Counted from the stretch's first letter, positions 21,935-33,215 are shown. The stretch: 64,000 nucleotides of DNA from Crocinitomicaceae bacterium (GCA_024639405.1 JAHEIL010000013.1:44979-108978), one strand, 5' to 3'. Translations and numbers: made by a program. The notes: a model not told the origin generated them from the letters alone.

Positions 21935-23425
21935 TTAATACTTGTTTTGATAGACAATTGGACGAGAAAATCGATCTATAGAATCTGTTCCAACAGCCGT
22001 AAAACGAATGTCTGAAGAGGCTGGAAATTTACCACTATGATGCATTGCTCTTCTTGTTTCTACTCCTGTTGGAACCTCATCAAATATAATTCTTCCTGCT
22101 TTTTGCATTGCTAAAAACAGTAACTTATCTTGTATTACTTCATCTTCATAACTCCCGAAAAAACTTGTGGTTAGCTGTCCTTCTAGTAATGAATAAGCGT
22201 TTATTAATGTAGTAATTGTATCAAAAAAAACAACCAGCGAAAAAGGACCAAAAACCTCTTGTTGAAGAGATGGATGTTTCACAAAGTCATCTCCGTCTAT
22301 TCTTGCTAAAACAGGCTTTCCAGTGTTGGGAATTGCATGACTTAATCCTTCGTGAAATTGAATTTCTTTGTGCTTTTTCAAATCTTCAATACGCAGGTTG
22401 TAATTTGAACAGATAATTGGACTCACCATAAAATCTGCATTTACAGCCCTAAATTGTTCTTTTAAAGTAGAAAAAAAAGTTTCACTCTCAGGCGATTTTA
22501 AACAAAAAATCAAGCCTGGTTTTGTACAAAACTGCCCTGAATTATTGGTAATTGAAACTGTCATTTTTGTTGCCCACAAACTTAAGTCCGTATCTTTTTT
22601 AGGGAAAATAAGCAAGGGATTTACGCTTCCCATCTCTGCAAAAACAGGGATAGGATTTTTTCTAGCCGCTGCCAACTTTAATAAGGCCTTCCCTCCATTG
22701 ATACTGCCTGTAAAACCAACCGCTGCAACTCCTTCATGTAGCACCAATTGTTCTCCAACATGAAAATCAATGGCATTTAAATTAGAAAAAACTCCTTCTG
22801 GCATTGCTGATGTTTTCGCTGCTTCAACAACCGCTTTTGCAACTAATTCTCCTGTACCAGCATGCATTGGGTGGCTTTTAACAATAACTGGGCAACCAGC
22901 AGCCAAAGCAGCAACACTATCGCCACCAATGGTAGAATATGCTAATGGAAAATTGCTCGCTCCAAAAACAACAACTGGCCCAATGCCAATTTGTGTTTTT
23001 AACAAACTTTGTTTCGTTGGAATTCGATTTGCATCAGCTTGTTCGTGGATTACTGTTGGCCATTTTCCCTCGATTAGAATTTCTGAAAAATTTGAAAGTT
23101 GCTGAATTGTTCGTTGATATTCTGCTAGAGCACGATTCAAAGGTAATCCAGACTCAGCTTGATAAACTTTTAGTATAGAAGTTTTTGTACGTTCAAGTTG
23201 TTGAATGATTTCATTTAAAAAAACGGCTCTTTCTTTTGGAGTGGTTTTACTAAAATCAAAAAAAGCAGTCTGCGCTTTGCATACTGCTTCATCAACTTCT
23301 TCTGGCGTAGCTTGAAAAAAATCCCATTCATTTTCCTGGTTCAAAACCGGGTTGAAAGTTTTGAATGCGATGGATCCTTTTATTGAAACTGAAGATCCAA
23401 TAAAATTAGCGCCTGAAATTTTCAA
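21935..23425 (-). CDS. Aldehyde dehydrogenase (alpha-ketoglutaric semialdehyde dehydrogenase-like)
   Basis: VVFGASNFPLAYSTIGGDSVAALAAGCPVIVK, FAEMGSVNPLLIFP, NNSGQFCTKPGL catalytic Cys. Confidence 0.87.
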   Translation of the reverse strand: MKISGANFIGSSVSIKGSIAFKTFNPVLNQENEWDFFQATPEEVDEAVCKAQTAFFDFSKTTPKERAVFLNEIIQQLERTKTSILKVYQAESGLPLNRALAEYQRTIQQLSNFSEILIEGKWPTVIHEQADANRIPTKQSLLKTQIGIGPVVVFGASNFPLAYSTIGGDSVAALAAGCPVIVKSHPMHAGTGELVAKAVVEAAKTSAMPEGVFSNLNAIDFHVGEQLVLHEGVAAVGFTGSINGGKALLKLAAARKNPIPVFAEMGSVNPLLIFPKKDTDLSLWATKMTVSITNNSGQFCTKPGLIFCLKSPESETFFSTLKEQFRAVNADFMVSPIICSNYNLRIEDLKKHKEIQFHEGLSHAIPNTGKPVLARIDGDDFVKHPSLQQEVFGPFSLVVFFDTITTLINAYSLLEGQLTTSFFGSYEDEVIQDKLLFLAMQKAGRIIFDEVPTGVETRRAMHHSGKFPASSDIRFTAVGTDSIDRFSRPIVYQNKY

Positions 23426-23430
23426 ATGAC

Positions 23431-23682
23431 TTAAGCTGGAGTAACTGAAAAAGAATAACTTTCCATAATTTGATTAGAAAGTAATTTTTTACACGCTTCT
23501 TCTACTTTTTGTTCTGCAATTTCTTGAGAATTAGCTTCAACAAATAGGCGAACGTGACGACCAATTCTAACGCCATCAATTTCTGGTAAACCAATTGTTT
23601 TCATACTGTTCGATACAGCTTTTCCTTGTGGGTCTAATAATGCGTCCAATGGCATCACATCTATTTCAGCTTTGAATTTCAT
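23431..23682 (-). CDS. purS: Phosphoribosylformylglycinamidine synthase subunit PurS
   Basis: 83 aa; DPQGKAVSNSMKTIGLPEIDGVRIGRHVRLFVEA matches the PurS signature. Confidence 0.88.
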   Translation of the reverse strand: MKFKAEIDVMPLDALLDPQGKAVSNSMKTIGLPEIDGVRIGRHVRLFVEANSQEIAEQKVEEACKKLLSNQIMESYSFSVTPA

Positions 23683-24505
23683 ATGTTTTATTTTTTGTTA
23701 CTTGTGTATTGATAACGGATAAAATGATTTGCAAAAATACAATTAAAGGAATAGACCAAACAAGTAGAAAAGGAATTAATAATCCACAAGTTATTAAGAA
23801 AATATATCTGATTTCATTGCCTTTCCATTTAAAGTGCTTGAATTTTAATGAAAAAAGAGGTAATTCTACAATCAATAAAATACTCATTAACAAAGAAATA
23901 GCTACTAAAAAATAAGAATTAAAAAGAATGCCATAAATACCAGGATTAAATTTCCATGTATTATAATTAGCAGCTAATACCAATGGGAAAAAAGTTATAA
24001 ATACAGTATTTAATGGTGTTGGCACACCAATAAACGAATCTGATTGACGTGTGTCAAGATTGAATTTCGCCAAACGAAACAAGGACATGAATGGAATAAT
24101 TAATGCTGTAAAAGGTAAATATTTGATTGAAGCATCCATGCGATTGGGAACATTATTAAACACAGCATTCATCCAATTTAACAATTGAGCATGAACATGC
24201 GATGAGAAATTTGTCGTGTAAAAAGGCCCTTCCAGATAAATTGTTGCAATCATAACAACCATCATCAAAACCCCTGGCGCTACTCCAAAAGTAACCATGT
24301 CAGCAAGAGAATCTAACTGTTTACCGAGTTCGCTATGTGCATTTAGTTTTCTTGCTAAAAAGCCATCTAAAAAATCAAAAATCGCACCCAAATATATGGC
24401 AAACGGCGCGATATCAATTCGCCCTGCTAATGCTAAAAGAATGGCAATTATTCCACACAACAAATTCAATGCTGTTGTGATATTGGGTATTGAAAATAGC
24501 TTCAT
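23666..24505 (-). CDS. pssA: CDP-diacylglycerol-serine O-phosphatidyltransferase
   Basis: CDP-alcohol phosphatidyltransferase motif DFLDGFLARKLNAHSELGKQLDSLADMVTFG; start at MKLFSIPNITTALNL. Confidence 0.9.
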   Translation of the reverse strand: MKLFSIPNITTALNLLCGIIAILLALAGRIDIAPFAIYLGAIFDFLDGFLARKLNAHSELGKQLDSLADMVTFGVAPGVLMMVVMIATIYLEGPFYTTNFSSHVHAQLLNWMNAVFNNVPNRMDASIKYLPFTALIIPFMSLFRLAKFNLDTRQSDSFIGVPTPLNTVFITFFPLVLAANYNTWKFNPGIYGILFNSYFLVAISLLMSILLIVELPLFSLKFKHFKWKGNEIRYIFLITCGLLIPFLLVWSIPLIVFLQIILSVINTQVTKNKTYEIQS

Positions 24506-24598
24506 AAAAATATATTCGTTAAGTTTTGGTAAACTTCTCAATTAAAAGTAGATTTACACTTTAAACGTTAAAAATCTTACAAATAACACAATTTTTTA

Positions 24599-25735
24599 GT
24601 GAATATGCTGTTATCTAAGCTAAATTTCTTCAAATTAATGTACGTGAAAAGTATCTTTTTTATCCTAATAAGCTTGTTTTTAGCCAAATCATTCGTTTTT
24701 AGTCAAACAGCACCAAAATACTCCAATGAGTTTTTAGCCATTGGAATTGGAGCAGATGCGCTCGGACTTGGTGGCTCTGTAGTAGCGCAAACCGATAATG
24801 TCAATTCAGGTTATTGGAATCCTGCAGGATTAACGAAAGTAGATAAATGGTTAGAAATAGGATTGATGCATTCTGAGTATTTTGCTGGCATCGCCAAATA
24901 TGATTATTTAGGATTGGCTCACAAACTAAATGATAAAAGTTCAATTGGTTTTTCGTTTGTTCGTTTTGCCGTTGATGATATTCCAAACACGACGCAATTA
25001 ATCGATAACAATGGTCGAATAAATTATGATAAAATATCAAGTTTTACGGCTGCGGATTATGCATACATTCTCTCTTATGCTCGGAAAATGAAATTAAAAG
25101 GATTGAGTTTTGGAGCAAACTTCAAAGTAATTAACCGACAAGTTGGAGATTTTGCTAAGTCATGGGGCTTTGGGTTAGATGCAGGGCTACAGTACCATTC
25201 ACCTAAAAACTGGAAATTTGGATTAATGGCGCGTGACATTACTTCTACGTTTAATGCTTGGGTATTTAATTTAGATGATCAAACAAAAGAAGTTTTTGCT
25301 GCAACAGGAAATGAAATTCCAAGTAATGGCTTGGAAATCACACTTCCTAAATTAATTTTAGCCACTTATAAGAAAGTTGAAATTGGTAAAAAAGGAATTT
25401 ATACTGCAGCTGAATTAGATGTTGATTTCACAACAGATGGTCGAAGAAATACTTTAATACAAACAAATGCCATTTCTATAGATCCTCATTTGGGGATTGA
25501 AGTGGGTTACAAATCTTTTTTAGCTGTTCGAGGTGGCTTGTCAAATCTACAATATGTCAAGGATTTTGACGATACAAAAACCTTGAATTTACAACCAAAC
25601 ATAGGTTTAGGAATCACGATCAAGAATTTTAAAATTGATTATGCTTTCACAGATATTGGAGATGCTTCAGTTGCATTGTATTCTCATGTTATTTCAATAA
25701 AATTAAAATTAGATCGACCTTCAAACATGCACTAA
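24599..25735 (+). CDS. PorV/PorQ-family outer-membrane protein (PorV2-like)
   Basis: GIGADALGLGGSVVAQTDNVNSGYWNPAGLTKV, typical of the PorV/PorQ family; directly upstream of a C25-peptidase sortase homologue. Confidence 0.8.
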   Translation: MNMLLSKLNFFKLMYVKSIFFILISLFLAKSFVFSQTAPKYSNEFLAIGIGADALGLGGSVVAQTDNVNSGYWNPAGLTKVDKWLEIGLMHSEYFAGIAKYDYLGLAHKLNDKSSIGFSFVRFAVDDIPNTTQLIDNNGRINYDKISSFTAADYAYILSYARKMKLKGLSFGANFKVINRQVGDFAKSWGFGLDAGLQYHSPKNWKFGLMARDITSTFNAWVFNLDDQTKEVFAATGNEIPSNGLEITLPKLILATYKKVEIGKKGIYTAAELDVDFTTDGRRNTLIQTNAISIDPHLGIEVGYKSFLAVRGGLSNLQYVKDFDDTKTLNLQPNIGLGITIKNFKIDYAFTDIGDASVALYSHVISIKLKLDRPSNMH

Positions 25736-25736
25736 T

Positions 25737-28700
25737 ATGAAACCGACGAATCTGCTATTTTATCTTATCATATTTTTCTCAAATGCTTTATCAGCTCAGA
25801 GTTATGGAAATGAATGGATACAATACAATCAAAAATATTACTCATTTAAAATTGTTACTACTGGAATTCATAAACTAGATTATGCAACACTTTCAAATGC
25901 TGGTGTACCATTAACGTCTTTTTCTTCATCCAATATTCAGTTATTTGGTCGTGAAAAAGAAATTCCTTTGTATATTGAAGATGGTGGCGACCAAAGTTTA
26001 GATTCAGGAGACTATATTTTATTTTATGCTGAGCGAAATGACGCCTGGTTAGATGCAACTTTGTATGAAAGTACAGATGCTATTGGAAACCCCAAATACA
26101 GTTTGTACAACGATACGATTCAGTATTTTTTTACATGGAATTCTAGTTCCTCAAATTTACGATTTTCAGAAGAAACTTCATCAAATTACAGCAATTTTTC
26201 ACCAAGTGATTACATTCTTTTTGAAAAGTCCCAATTTTTTTCTAACTATTACAATGAAGGAGAAAAATCTTCAGATGCATCAAGCTCTTTTTTTACTTCA
26301 GGTGAAGGATGGGGATTAACTCCTGTAAATGGTGCAAGTGGTTATACATGGAACTTTAACAATGTTTTTTTAGACAACATTTATCAAGGGAATGGTAGTC
26401 CTAACATACGTTACAATGCAGTTGTTGTTGGAGCCTCTAACGCAGCTGCAAACGGAACGATGAATCACCATTCAAGGCACACAATTGGGAATTCTAATTT
26501 CATCATTGCTGATTCTGTTTTCAATGGATATAAGGCGATTGTAGTAAAAAAATCGTTTCCAAGTTTGACATTACCAAGCAATGGACTCACGAACTTAAAA
26601 GTTTCAATAGTAAATGATTTAGGCGCTGTGACGGATTATCAATCCATTAATTATTGGTCACTAACCTACCCACGAACTCCTAATTTAGGCGCATTAACTT
26701 CAGGATCTTTCAATGTATCCAATGGTGTAAATCAATCAAAATCAAGAATAGATTTAAGTAATACAGCTTTCAACAATCCCTACTTCTTTGTTTTAGGACC
26801 TTCACCAAAAAGAATTATACCTTCACAAAATGGAACACAGAAAATTCTTTTAATCCCTAATTCCATTACTGACACCATACAGCAAGTAGTATTTCAAGAG
26901 CAAAATACATTTACCTCAGTTTCTCAAATTAAACCTGTTAATACAAGTGGTTTTTTTACAAATTATGCAAATTTATCCCTAGAAAATGCGGTATTGATGA
27001 TTTATCACCCACAATTAAAAGCAGCTTCTGAAGCGTATGCATTATATAGAACTTCAAATGCTGGTGGAAATCACACTGTAATTCTAGCTAATGTAAATGA
27101 ATTGTATTTACAATATGGAGGTGGAATTGATAAACACATTAACGGAATTAGACGTTTTGCGCATCACATATTTTCCATCACTACCCAAAAACCAAAAGCT
27201 CTTTTTTTAATGGGAAAGGGAATTCGTGAGGCTAGTATTGCCGGAATTACAGTTTCAGGACCAGGAACACGAACAACACCAGGTGTTTACAACATGTCGT
27301 TGATTCCTTCTTTTGGTCAACCATCGAGTGATAACTGCATTACTTCTAATTTGCCTGGAACTAGTAAATGGACACCTTTAATTCCAACAGGTCGAATTTC
27401 AGTGAGCACTAACCAAGAATTGGAAAGTTATTTAGAGAAAATAAAGCAACACGACTTAAACCAAGATCAGACGAGTGTTTATAATTCTTCATCAAAAGAT
27501 TGGCAAAAACAAATTTTGCATTTTGTTGGGGGTTCAAATGCTGGTCAGCAACAAACCTTTCAAGGTTATATGAATGGTTTAAAAAACACAATTTCATCAG
27601 CAGATTTTGGTGGAAATGTAACAACTTCAGCCAAAACAAATGATGATCCATTAAGTCCTGCAGAATTGACTAAAATAACGAATCGCATTCAAGACGGTGT
27701 TTCATTGATTACTTTTTTTGGACACGCAGCACCAACAACATCTGGATTTGAAATTAACATTGATGAACCTGCCAACTGGAATAATTCTACGAAATATCCA
27801 ATTGTAATTACGAATTCTTGTTACAATGGAAACATATTTCAAAATAGCATTTCTAAATCTGAACAATTTGTTTCTGCTGAAAATGCTGGAGCTATTGCCT
27901 ATTTAGGAACAGTTAGTTTAGGCATATCTTCTACATTGTATCAATTTTCAAATGAATTGTATAAGCAATTTAGCACAGTGAATTATGGTGGATCTTTGGC
28001 ATCACAAATAAGAAATGTGATACAAAACATTGAGACTCCAGTTCCTAACTTACTTGCAGAATCGACTTGTACACAAATGACATTGAACGGAGATCCATTG
28101 TTGAAGTTAAATTGGCATACGAAACCTGAAATAGAAATTACCCAAGAAAGTGTTTCTTTCTCACCTTCTCAACTTGACTTAACAGTAGATAGTATTACCA
28201 TTAATTTAGAATTAAAAAATTTAGGGAAATCAATAACTGATACGTTTCAAATTGAAGTATCAAGAAACTTCCCTTCGTCATCAATAGATTCTATTTATTC
28301 GTTTTTCGTTCCTTCCTTGCATTACAAACATATCCTATCTTTCAAAGTTCCATTAGAGGCTAATATTGGGGTAGGAATCAATGATTTCACGATTAAAGTT
28401 GATCTACCTTCTTTTATTTCAGAACAATACGATGAAATCGGCAACAATCAATTGACAAAAACATTATTTATTGACATAAGTGGAATTGAACCAGTTTTAC
28501 CGTATGAGTTTGCTGTAGTACCAGATGCAGCGATTACTTTAAAAGCGTCAACAATCAACCCTATCGCTGATTTTAATACGTATCGTTTTGAAATCGACAC
28601 CATCGACTTTGTAGGTTTGCCAAGCCCTTTCCATCGATATGCAACAGTTTCTGGATTAGGAGGCGTAAAAGAAGTGTTACCTTCAGAATGGAAATTAAGT

Positions 28701-30917
28701 TCAAGTGGAAACAATGCACCGTTTATAGCTGAAGATAGTGTTGTATACTTTTGGCGAGTCGCGGTAGATGTCCCTACTAAATTATGGAAAGAAAGCTCAT
28801 TTCAATACATTCCTTCAAAAACAGGTTGGGGACAAGATCATTTTTATCAATTTAAAAACAATGGATTTTCTGGCATTCAATATGATCGAACAGATCGTAA
28901 AAAATACTTTGATCCTTTGACAAAAACACTTACCTGTGATGTGAAATATTCTGGAGGTGTTCCTGCTATTTATTACAATGAGTTTTCCATAGATGGTAAC
29001 CAACAAGAATACGGAATTTGCCAATATACACCTTCATTTTACGTTGCTGTAATTGACCCGTTCACCTTAAAATCATGGGGAACACGTTGGACAAATAATG
29101 CTACGAATCCTCCAACAGTATTTAATCCAAATCACTATTTTGGAAATGCAAATGACAATTCGAGTTGTAGAAATCGTGTAGAAAAGTATTTCATTTTCAG
29201 ACAAAATAGCGCCACTCAATTAGCAGCTTTTGAAGCAATGATGGATACTATTCCAACTGATTATTACATACTAGTTTATTCACCGATGACTACCTTGTAT
29301 GATCAAATTAATACCCTTGCGCCATCTGTCTTTTCTACGTTTCAAAATTTAGGATCAGATAGTATTGTTGCTGGACGACCGAACATGCCTATGGCCTTCT
29401 TTTGTAAAAAAGGAGACACATCTACTGTGATTGAGCTTTTTTCTCAAACAGTAGGTGAAGACATTCACTTGGAAGCTGATTTAACAGGCTATTCAAATAT
29501 TGGTCAAGAAGATGCACCTTTAATTGGGCCAGCATCAAGTTGGAATTCAATCTATTGGAAGCAAGATCCATTTGGTTCGGTGAATGCAGACACGACAAAT
29601 CTTAGCATTCGAATGTATGATGCAAATGGAGTGTATCAAACAAAAATCGATACACTTTTTACACCAAATGACTCCATTGTTACCTTATCTAATCTAATCG
29701 ATGCAAATCAATATCCATTTATCCAATTGAATGCTTTTTACAAAGATCCAGTTGGATTTACACCTGCACAAATTGATCGTTGGCACGTATTGTATACGCC
29801 ATTGCCTGAAGCAGCAATTGATGGAACAACTGCTTTTACATGGATTCCAAATAAAGACTCATTAGCAGAAGGAGAAGAAGTTAAATTTGCTGTTGACATT
29901 AAAAATATTTATTCCGTTCCAATGGATTCTTTGTTAGTCAATTATTGGGTAAAAGACAATCAACAACAGATTCATACTATTGCATATAGTCGCCAAGATT
30001 CATTATTAGTAGGAGAAACATTGCGTGATACTATTACATTTTCTACAACTGGTTTACAAGGCAACAATGTGCTTTGGGTAGAGGTTAATCCATATATCAA
30101 TGGTAGTTTAATTGAAACAGATCAACCAGAACAAAAGCATTTCAACAATTTGATGCAACTTCCTTTTTACGTTAATGGAGATGATCAAAACCCGATTTTG
30201 GATGTCACATTTGATGGGAAACACCTATTAAATAATGATATCGTTTCACCTTCTTCTGAAATATTGATTACTTTAAAAGACGACAATCCGTATTTAATTA
30301 TGAATGACATTTCTGACACCACACGTTTTGGAATCTATTTAACATCACCTTCTGGTGTTCAAAAAAGGATTCCTTTTATGGATGGAAATGGAACAACGAT
30401 TATGCAATGGATTCCAGCTGATGGTCAAACAAAACGCTTTAAAATCATCTATACTGGTAATTTTTTAGTAGATGGTAAATATACCTTATTTGTTCAAGGC
30501 TCTGATCGTTCTGGAAATTTATCGGGTGATTTAGAATACAAAATTTCATTTGAAGTTATTCGCGAATCAGCGATTACGTATATGATGAATTACCCCAATC
30601 CTTTTAGCACAAGTACTCGTTTTGTTTTCACTTTGACAGGTGACGAAGTTCCGGATGAAGTTAAAATTCAAATAATGACAGTAACTGGAAAAGTTATTCG
30701 AGAAATTACGGAGGATGAATTAGGTCCTATTTCAATAGGAAGAAATATTACGAGTTATGCTTGGGATGGAAAAGATGAATTTGGCGATCAATTAGCCAAT
30801 GGTGTGTATTTATATACTGTAAAAGCACAAATAAATGGCGAAGAAATCAAACACCGTGCAAGTGGTGGTGATGGCTATTTCAAAAAAGAATTTGGTAAAA
30901 TGTACTTGTTGCGTTAG
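25737..30917 (+). CDS. C25-family cysteine peptidase, type IX secretion sortase PorU2-like
   Basis: 1726 aa; gingipain/PorU-type LITFFGHAAP (His) and IVITNSCYNG (Cys) motifs; C-terminal FlgD-like NYPNPFSTSTRF...YAWDGKDEFGDQLANGVYLY and terminal GKMYLLR. Confidence 0.8.
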   Translation: MKPTNLLFYLIIFFSNALSAQSYGNEWIQYNQKYYSFKIVTTGIHKLDYATLSNAGVPLTSFSSSNIQLFGREKEIPLYIEDGGDQSLDSGDYILFYAERNDAWLDATLYESTDAIGNPKYSLYNDTIQYFFTWNSSSSNLRFSEETSSNYSNFSPSDYILFEKSQFFSNYYNEGEKSSDASSSFFTSGEGWGLTPVNGASGYTWNFNNVFLDNIYQGNGSPNIRYNAVVVGASNAAANGTMNHHSRHTIGNSNFIIADSVFNGYKAIVVKKSFPSLTLPSNGLTNLKVSIVNDLGAVTDYQSINYWSLTYPRTPNLGALTSGSFNVSNGVNQSKSRIDLSNTAFNNPYFFVLGPSPKRIIPSQNGTQKILLIPNSITDTIQQVVFQEQNTFTSVSQIKPVNTSGFFTNYANLSLENAVLMIYHPQLKAASEAYALYRTSNAGGNHTVILANVNELYLQYGGGIDKHINGIRRFAHHIFSITTQKPKALFLMGKGIREASIAGITVSGPGTRTTPGVYNMSLIPSFGQPSSDNCITSNLPGTSKWTPLIPTGRISVSTNQELESYLEKIKQHDLNQDQTSVYNSSSKDWQKQILHFVGGSNAGQQQTFQGYMNGLKNTISSADFGGNVTTSAKTNDDPLSPAELTKITNRIQDGVSLITFFGHAAPTTSGFEINIDEPANWNNSTKYPIVITNSCYNGNIFQNSISKSEQFVSAENAGAIAYLGTVSLGISSTLYQFSNELYKQFSTVNYGGSLASQIRNVIQNIETPVPNLLAESTCTQMTLNGDPLLKLNWHTKPEIEITQESVSFSPSQLDLTVDSITINLELKNLGKSITDTFQIEVSRNFPSSSIDSIYSFFVPSLHYKHILSFKVPLEANIGVGINDFTIKVDLPSFISEQYDEIGNNQLTKTLFIDISGIEPVLPYEFAVVPDAAITLKASTINPIADFNTYRFEIDTIDFVGLPSPFHRYATVSGLGGVKEVLPSEWKLSSSGNNAPFIAEDSVVYFWRVAVDVPTKLWKESSFQYIPSKTGWGQDHFYQFKNNGFSGIQYDRTDRKKYFDPLTKTLTCDVKYSGGVPAIYYNEFSIDGNQQEYGICQYTPSFYVAVIDPFTLKSWGTRWTNNATNPPTVFNPNHYFGNANDNSSCRNRVEKYFIFRQNSATQLAAFEAMMDTIPTDYYILVYSPMTTLYDQINTLAPSVFSTFQNLGSDSIVAGRPNMPMAFFCKKGDTSTVIELFSQTVGEDIHLEADLTGYSNIGQEDAPLIGPASSWNSIYWKQDPFGSVNADTTNLSIRMYDANGVYQTKIDTLFTPNDSIVTLSNLIDANQYPFIQLNAFYKDPVGFTPAQIDRWHVLYTPLPEAAIDGTTAFTWIPNKDSLAEGEEVKFAVDIKNIYSVPMDSLLVNYWVKDNQQQIHTIAYSRQDSLLVGETLRDTITFSTTGLQGNNVLWVEVNPYINGSLIETDQPEQKHFNNLMQLPFYVNGDDQNPILDVTFDGKHLLNNDIVSPSSEILITLKDDNPYLIMNDISDTTRFGIYLTSPSGVQKRIPFMDGNGTTIMQWIPADGQTKRFKIIYTGNFLVDGKYTLFVQGSDRSGNLSGDLEYKISFEVIRESAITYMMNYPNPFSTSTRFVFTLTGDEVPDEVKIQIMTVTGKVIREITEDELGPISIGRNITSYAWDGKDEFGDQLANGVYLYTVKAQINGEEIKHRASGGDGYFKKEFGKMYLLR

Positions 30918-32146
30918 AAAAAACGGCAACTAAAAATAGCGGTGTCATCTACAAAAGAATTTGTTCCGCGCCATTCATCTAACTTAGAAAAGATCAAATT
31001 CGTCAAATCTTCCATTTTTAATGGGTAAAAAGCATTAACTGTTGATGCTAAACGTTCTACTGAAAATTGTTCGTTTGAATCGTTTTCTAATTCAACAACT
31101 CCATCGGTAAATAAAACTAAGGTTGTATTTGGTTGTAATATTTTTTTACCAACATCTATAAATGGTAATTCATCTAACATTCCCAATCCTATACAACCTT
31201 CACTTAAGTATTCAACTTTCTTACCTGTAGTAATAAAGGGATGGTTATGACCTGCATTTACATAAGTTAATTCCCTTGAAGTGGCGTTGTAATGTGCGAT
31301 AAAGAAGGTGATGAATTTTTCGCCTTTGGCATTGCGCATGACTTTTTTGTTCAATTCTTCCATCAAAAACTCCATGTCGAAACGCTGGTAATTAAACAAA
31401 GTTCTAATTGTTGCTTGAAAGTTTGCCATCAACATCGCTGCTCCAATTCCTTTTCCAGAGACATCGCCAATACAAATCGTGTACTCATCATCTCCTAAAG
31501 GAATAAAATCATAATAATCACCACCTACTTCGTGACGTGGCTTGTATTTTGCAGAGATGTCCATTCTTCGATTCGAAGGTAAATCTGAAGGGAATAGTAA
31601 TTTTTGCATTTCAGAAGCCACTTCCAATTCCTTTTTAATACGTTCTTGAATAATACTCAAACGCGTCATTCGTTGATTTTCAATCGCTACAACAATGATA
31701 TTGGTAAGTATCTGAATAAAATTAGTATTAGAATGCTCATCAATTAAATTGAATTGAGACTTAGGATTGGTAGTAAACAATAAAAATGCTAATGGCGTTC
31801 CTTTATGATAAACGGGAACAATCGTTTCAAATTCTTGCAATAATGAAGAATGGGATGAAGCAATTTCAGTAGATTCCTTGAATCGAATTAAATCGCGTTC
31901 AACATCAATTTCTTTGACTTTCCCTTTGATTCCACTTTTGCAAAAGATTTCCCAATCTTTTTGTTTTAAAAACAAGACAAAGCGTGGAAAGCCTAATTGC
32001 TCTTTCAATACATACATGTAAATTTTAATCAATTGATCAACCGGCAAATTATTGTTAATCGCCTTTGTGATTTCTAACAAAGAATTTAGTTTGAAATCCT
32101 TCTCAGCTAATTGATGTTCTAAATACTTTTGTTGCGTAGCAATCAT
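30914..32146 (-). CDS. GAF-like/SpoIIE-type PP2C serine phosphatase
   Basis: MQKLLFPSDLPSNRRMDISAKYKPRHEVGGDYYDFIPLGDDEYTICIGDVSGKGIGAAMLMA. Confidence 0.88.
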   Translation of the reverse strand: MIATQQKYLEHQLAEKDFKLNSLLEITKAINNNLPVDQLIKIYMYVLKEQLGFPRFVLFLKQKDWEIFCKSGIKGKVKEIDVERDLIRFKESTEIASSHSSLLQEFETIVPVYHKGTPLAFLLFTTNPKSQFNLIDEHSNTNFIQILTNIIVVAIENQRMTRLSIIQERIKKELEVASEMQKLLFPSDLPSNRRMDISAKYKPRHEVGGDYYDFIPLGDDEYTICIGDVSGKGIGAAMLMANFQATIRTLFNYQRFDMEFLMEELNKKVMRNAKGEKFITFFIAHYNATSRELTYVNAGHNHPFITTGKKVEYLSEGCIGLGMLDELPFIDVGKKILQPNTTLVLFTDGVVELENDSNEQFSVERLASTVNAFYPLKMEDLTNLIFSKLDEWRGTNSFVDDTAIFSCRFF

Positions 32147-33072
32147 TTCAATTTTTCCAATAATTTAGGCAATTGACGTAATGCAGCCATTTCTCTGAAT
32201 TTTTCTTTTACCTCAGAACAAGGACTGCCAAAATAAGTTTTTCCACCTTCTAAACTCTTAGCAATGCCTGATTGCGCCAAAACTGTAGCACCTTCTCCAA
32301 TTGTAATATCACTTGCACATCCAACTTGACCCCATAAGGTTACATTGTTTTCAACGCGTACACATCCTGCTAAACCAACATTTGCAGCCAATAAACAATT
32401 TTCTCCCAAAACAGTGTCGTGACCGATGTGAACTTGGTTGTCTAATTTAGAACCAATTCCAATTGTAGTCATTCCAGTTACACCAGCATCAATGGTACAA
32501 GACGCGCCGATTTCAACATTTTTCTTTAGTAAAACTCCCCCGCATGTATGCATTCGATCATAACCAGTAGGTTTTTTCTTGTAATAAAATGCAGCATGAC
32601 CAATAACAGAATTAGGACCAATAATTACATTGTCTTCAATGATTGTTCCGTTCATAATAGATGCTCCTGGATAGATAATTACGTTTTTACCAATCTTAAC
32701 TTGATTTCCGATAAATACATTTGGATAAATTATGGCACTTTCTTCAATTTCACTGTCAATTCCAATTGGTTCTTTTTGAGGAACAAAAGGTGAGAAATGG
32801 CGCGTCAACCGATTGAAATCATCAAAAGGTGTGGCTGAAATAATTAGCGCTTTCCCTTCTGGGCATTCCACTTCTTGATCTATTAAGATGGTTGTTGCGG
32901 CACTTTTCAATGCTTTTTCATAATATTTCGGATGATCGACAAAAACTAAATCACCTGAAACTACCATGTGAATTTCATTGATACCTGTAACAATATGTGC
33001 AGGATCTCCTACAGTTTTACCATTAATGATTGTTGCAATTTCTTCAAGTGTATAGGGCTTCTGTAATTTCAT
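32143..33072 (-). CDS. lpxD: LpxD-like UDP-3-O-acylglucosamine N-acyltransferase
   Basis: Hexapeptide repeats; GVTGMTTIGIGSKLDNQVHIGHDTVLGENCLLAANVGLAG. Confidence 0.82.
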   Translation of the reverse strand: MKLQKPYTLEEIATIINGKTVGDPAHIVTGINEIHMVVSGDLVFVDHPKYYEKALKSAATTILIDQEVECPEGKALIISATPFDDFNRLTRHFSPFVPQKEPIGIDSEIEESAIIYPNVFIGNQVKIGKNVIIYPGASIMNGTIIEDNVIIGPNSVIGHAAFYYKKKPTGYDRMHTCGGVLLKKNVEIGASCTIDAGVTGMTTIGIGSKLDNQVHIGHDTVLGENCLLAANVGLAGCVRVENNVTLWGQVGCASDITIGEGATVLAQSGIAKSLEGGKTYFGSPCSEVKEKFREMAALRQLPKLLEKLK

Positions 33073-33215
33073 CGTTCATATTTTCTATAAAATTACATTA
33101 GATCTTTTCTGTAAAAACACATTATCCACATAATTTTCATCGGTAAAATGTTAATAGTAACTAAAAATGAACGTTTCTATCACTTAGCTGTATTAAGAAA
33201 GAAAATTATATTATT

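Noticed and set aside
22770-23105. 111-aa ORF opposite aldehyde dehydrogenase
   Set aside because: Antisense to a conserved gene, no independent coding evidence.
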